A stretch of 6,786 bases of DNA from Pseudomonadota bacterium (GTDB lineage: Bacteria; Myxococcota; Polyangia; Polyangiales; Polyangiaceae): positions 1 to 6,786 of the forward strand of contig JAEZYO010000033.1 in assembly GCA_023419055.1 (NCBI GenBank). Reading direction: 5' to 3'. A program made the translations under genes and the position numbers. This document shows positions 6,125-6,786 of this stretch, piece by piece. Below the pieces are notes generated by a model. That model had not been told where the DNA came from, searched no databases, and saw only the letters and a program-made list of their open reading frames with translations. Numbering within the stretch: the stretch's first letter is position 1; each line of letters opens with the position of its first letter.

Positions 6125-6786
6125 TCAGGCGCGCGCGAAGTGCGCGGAGAGCGCGTCGAGTAGGCCCTCCACCGTGTAGGTGCGAGCCGTCACGCTCGGC
6201 GTGATCCCGCGCGCTTCGAGGCTCTTGGTCGTGATGGGTCCGATGCTCGCCACGCTCACGCGCGAGAGGAGCTCGCGAGCGTCCTCGCCGAGCGCGGCGC
6301 ACACGTTGTCGACAGTCGAGCTCGACGTGAAGAGCACGGCGTCGACCCGCCGTTCGCCGACGAGCTCGCGCAGGCGCGCGGGCGCGGGACCAGGCCGCGT
6401 CTGGTACGCGGCGACCACGTCAACGCTCACGCCCGCCTCGCGCAGAGCATCCGGTAGCGCGTCGCGGGCGACCAGGGCGCGCACCACGAGCACGCGCTTG
6501 GCGCCGCGCTCCAGGACGACGCGGGCGAGGTCCTCGCCGACGAACTCGTCCGCCACGGCGTCGGGCTTGATCCCGTGGCGCTCGAAGGCTTGCGCGGTCT
6601 TGGGCCCGATGGCGCCGACACGCGCGCCGAGGAAGGCGCGAGCGTCTCGCCCTCGCTCGGCGATCGCCGAGAACAGCCTCTCGACGCCGTTGGCGCTCGT
6701 GCAGAGCACCCAGTCGTAGCTGCCCAGCCGATCGATCGCCTGGAGCAGCTCGCTCGGGTTCGGAGGATCCGCGATCTCTATCGCCG
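6125..6786 (-). CDS. hemD: Uroporphyrinogen-III synthase (5' partial)
   Basis: HemD closes and inverts ring D of hydroxymethylbilane to give uroporphyrinogen III, the branch point to haem, sirohaem and cobalamin, in the cytoplasm. The visible 219 residues are open to the right edge, running AIEIADPPNPSELL, a helix, then YDWVLCTSANGVERLF. That segment is the typical family 'DW...TSxNGV' block, so about 30-35 N-terminal residues are missing. Further family features are VGAIGPKTAQAFERHGI, the VLVVRA...RDALPDAL segment, YQTRP, VDAVLFTSSSTVDNV and the C-terminal VASIGPITTKSLEARGI followed by YTVEGLLDAL. The family is poorly conserved, but the spacing of the two TS(A/S) blocks and the two IGP blocks is diagnostic. 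In several delta-proteobacteria hemD is fused to the methyltransferase cobA; whether that holds here lies outside the window. A hairpin follows the stop, and the MBL gene appears to have its own promoter. Confidence 0.9.
   Translation of the reverse strand, partial: AIEIADPPNPSELLQAIDRLGSYDWVLCTSANGVERLFSAIAERGRDARAFLGARVGAIGPKTAQAFERHGIKPDAVADEFVGEDLARVVLERGAKRVLVVRALVARDALPDALREAGVSVDVVAAYQTRPGPAPARLRELVGERRVDAVLFTSSSTVDNVCAALGEDARELLSRVSVASIGPITTKSLEARGITPSVTARTYTVEGLLDALSAHFARA

Noticed and set aside
5178..6179. 333-codon + strand frame opposite the MBL gene
   Set aside because: It is antisense to a gene with an intact HLHWDH motif and a strong ribosome site. It runs across the intergenic region and into hemD, and has no domain signature.
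1..6786. Mobile elements, CRISPR arrays, tRNA or rRNA genes
   Set aside because: No transposase or integrase motifs, regularly spaced repeats, or structural RNA signatures were seen; nearly all sequence is accounted for by five genes.

Overview
The window is GC-rich and densely coding, with almost no space between genes. Strong third-position G/C use, TTG starts on overlapping stop codons and a GAF-type sigma-54 activator all fit a delta-proteobacterial lineage, most likely Myxococcota (Polyangia-like). That placement is inference: there is no rRNA or other marker gene here.

Left half (1-3662, + strand): two consecutive genes encode the halves of a heterodimeric type IV ABC exporter of the MdlA/MdlB (SmdA/SmdB), TM287/288 type. 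The first is cut by the left edge. They overlap by four bases (TTGA) and are probably translationally coupled. The first subunit has Asp at the catalytic-Glu position but a perfect LSGGQ. The second has the catalytic Glu but a degenerate signature (FSTGE). Together they would form one competent and one degenerate ATP site, as in characterised heterodimeric exporters.

Right half (3652-6786, - strand): reading leftwards from the right edge there is a 5'-truncated uroporphyrinogen-III synthase (hemD), a 115-base intergenic region, an MBL-fold metallohydrolase, and a GAF/AAA+/Fis-type sigma-54 enhancer-binding protein. The regulator gene meets the second ABC gene tail to tail, and the two coding regions overlap by 11 bases.

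The most interesting element is the hemD/MBL gap. On the minus strand it carries a near-consensus -24/-12 sigma-54 promoter (TGGCACG-N4-TTGAT), correctly placed to start a 16-base leader that contains a strong AAGGAG ribosome site for the MBL gene. A perfect 8-bp inverted repeat lies about 85 bases upstream of the predicted start site, beside the hemD stop; it could be a terminator or an activator-binding site. The parsimonious model is a self-regulated MBL-hydrolase/sigma-54-activator operon whose GAF domain senses an unknown ligand. I saw no mobile elements, CRISPR arrays, tRNA or rRNA genes.
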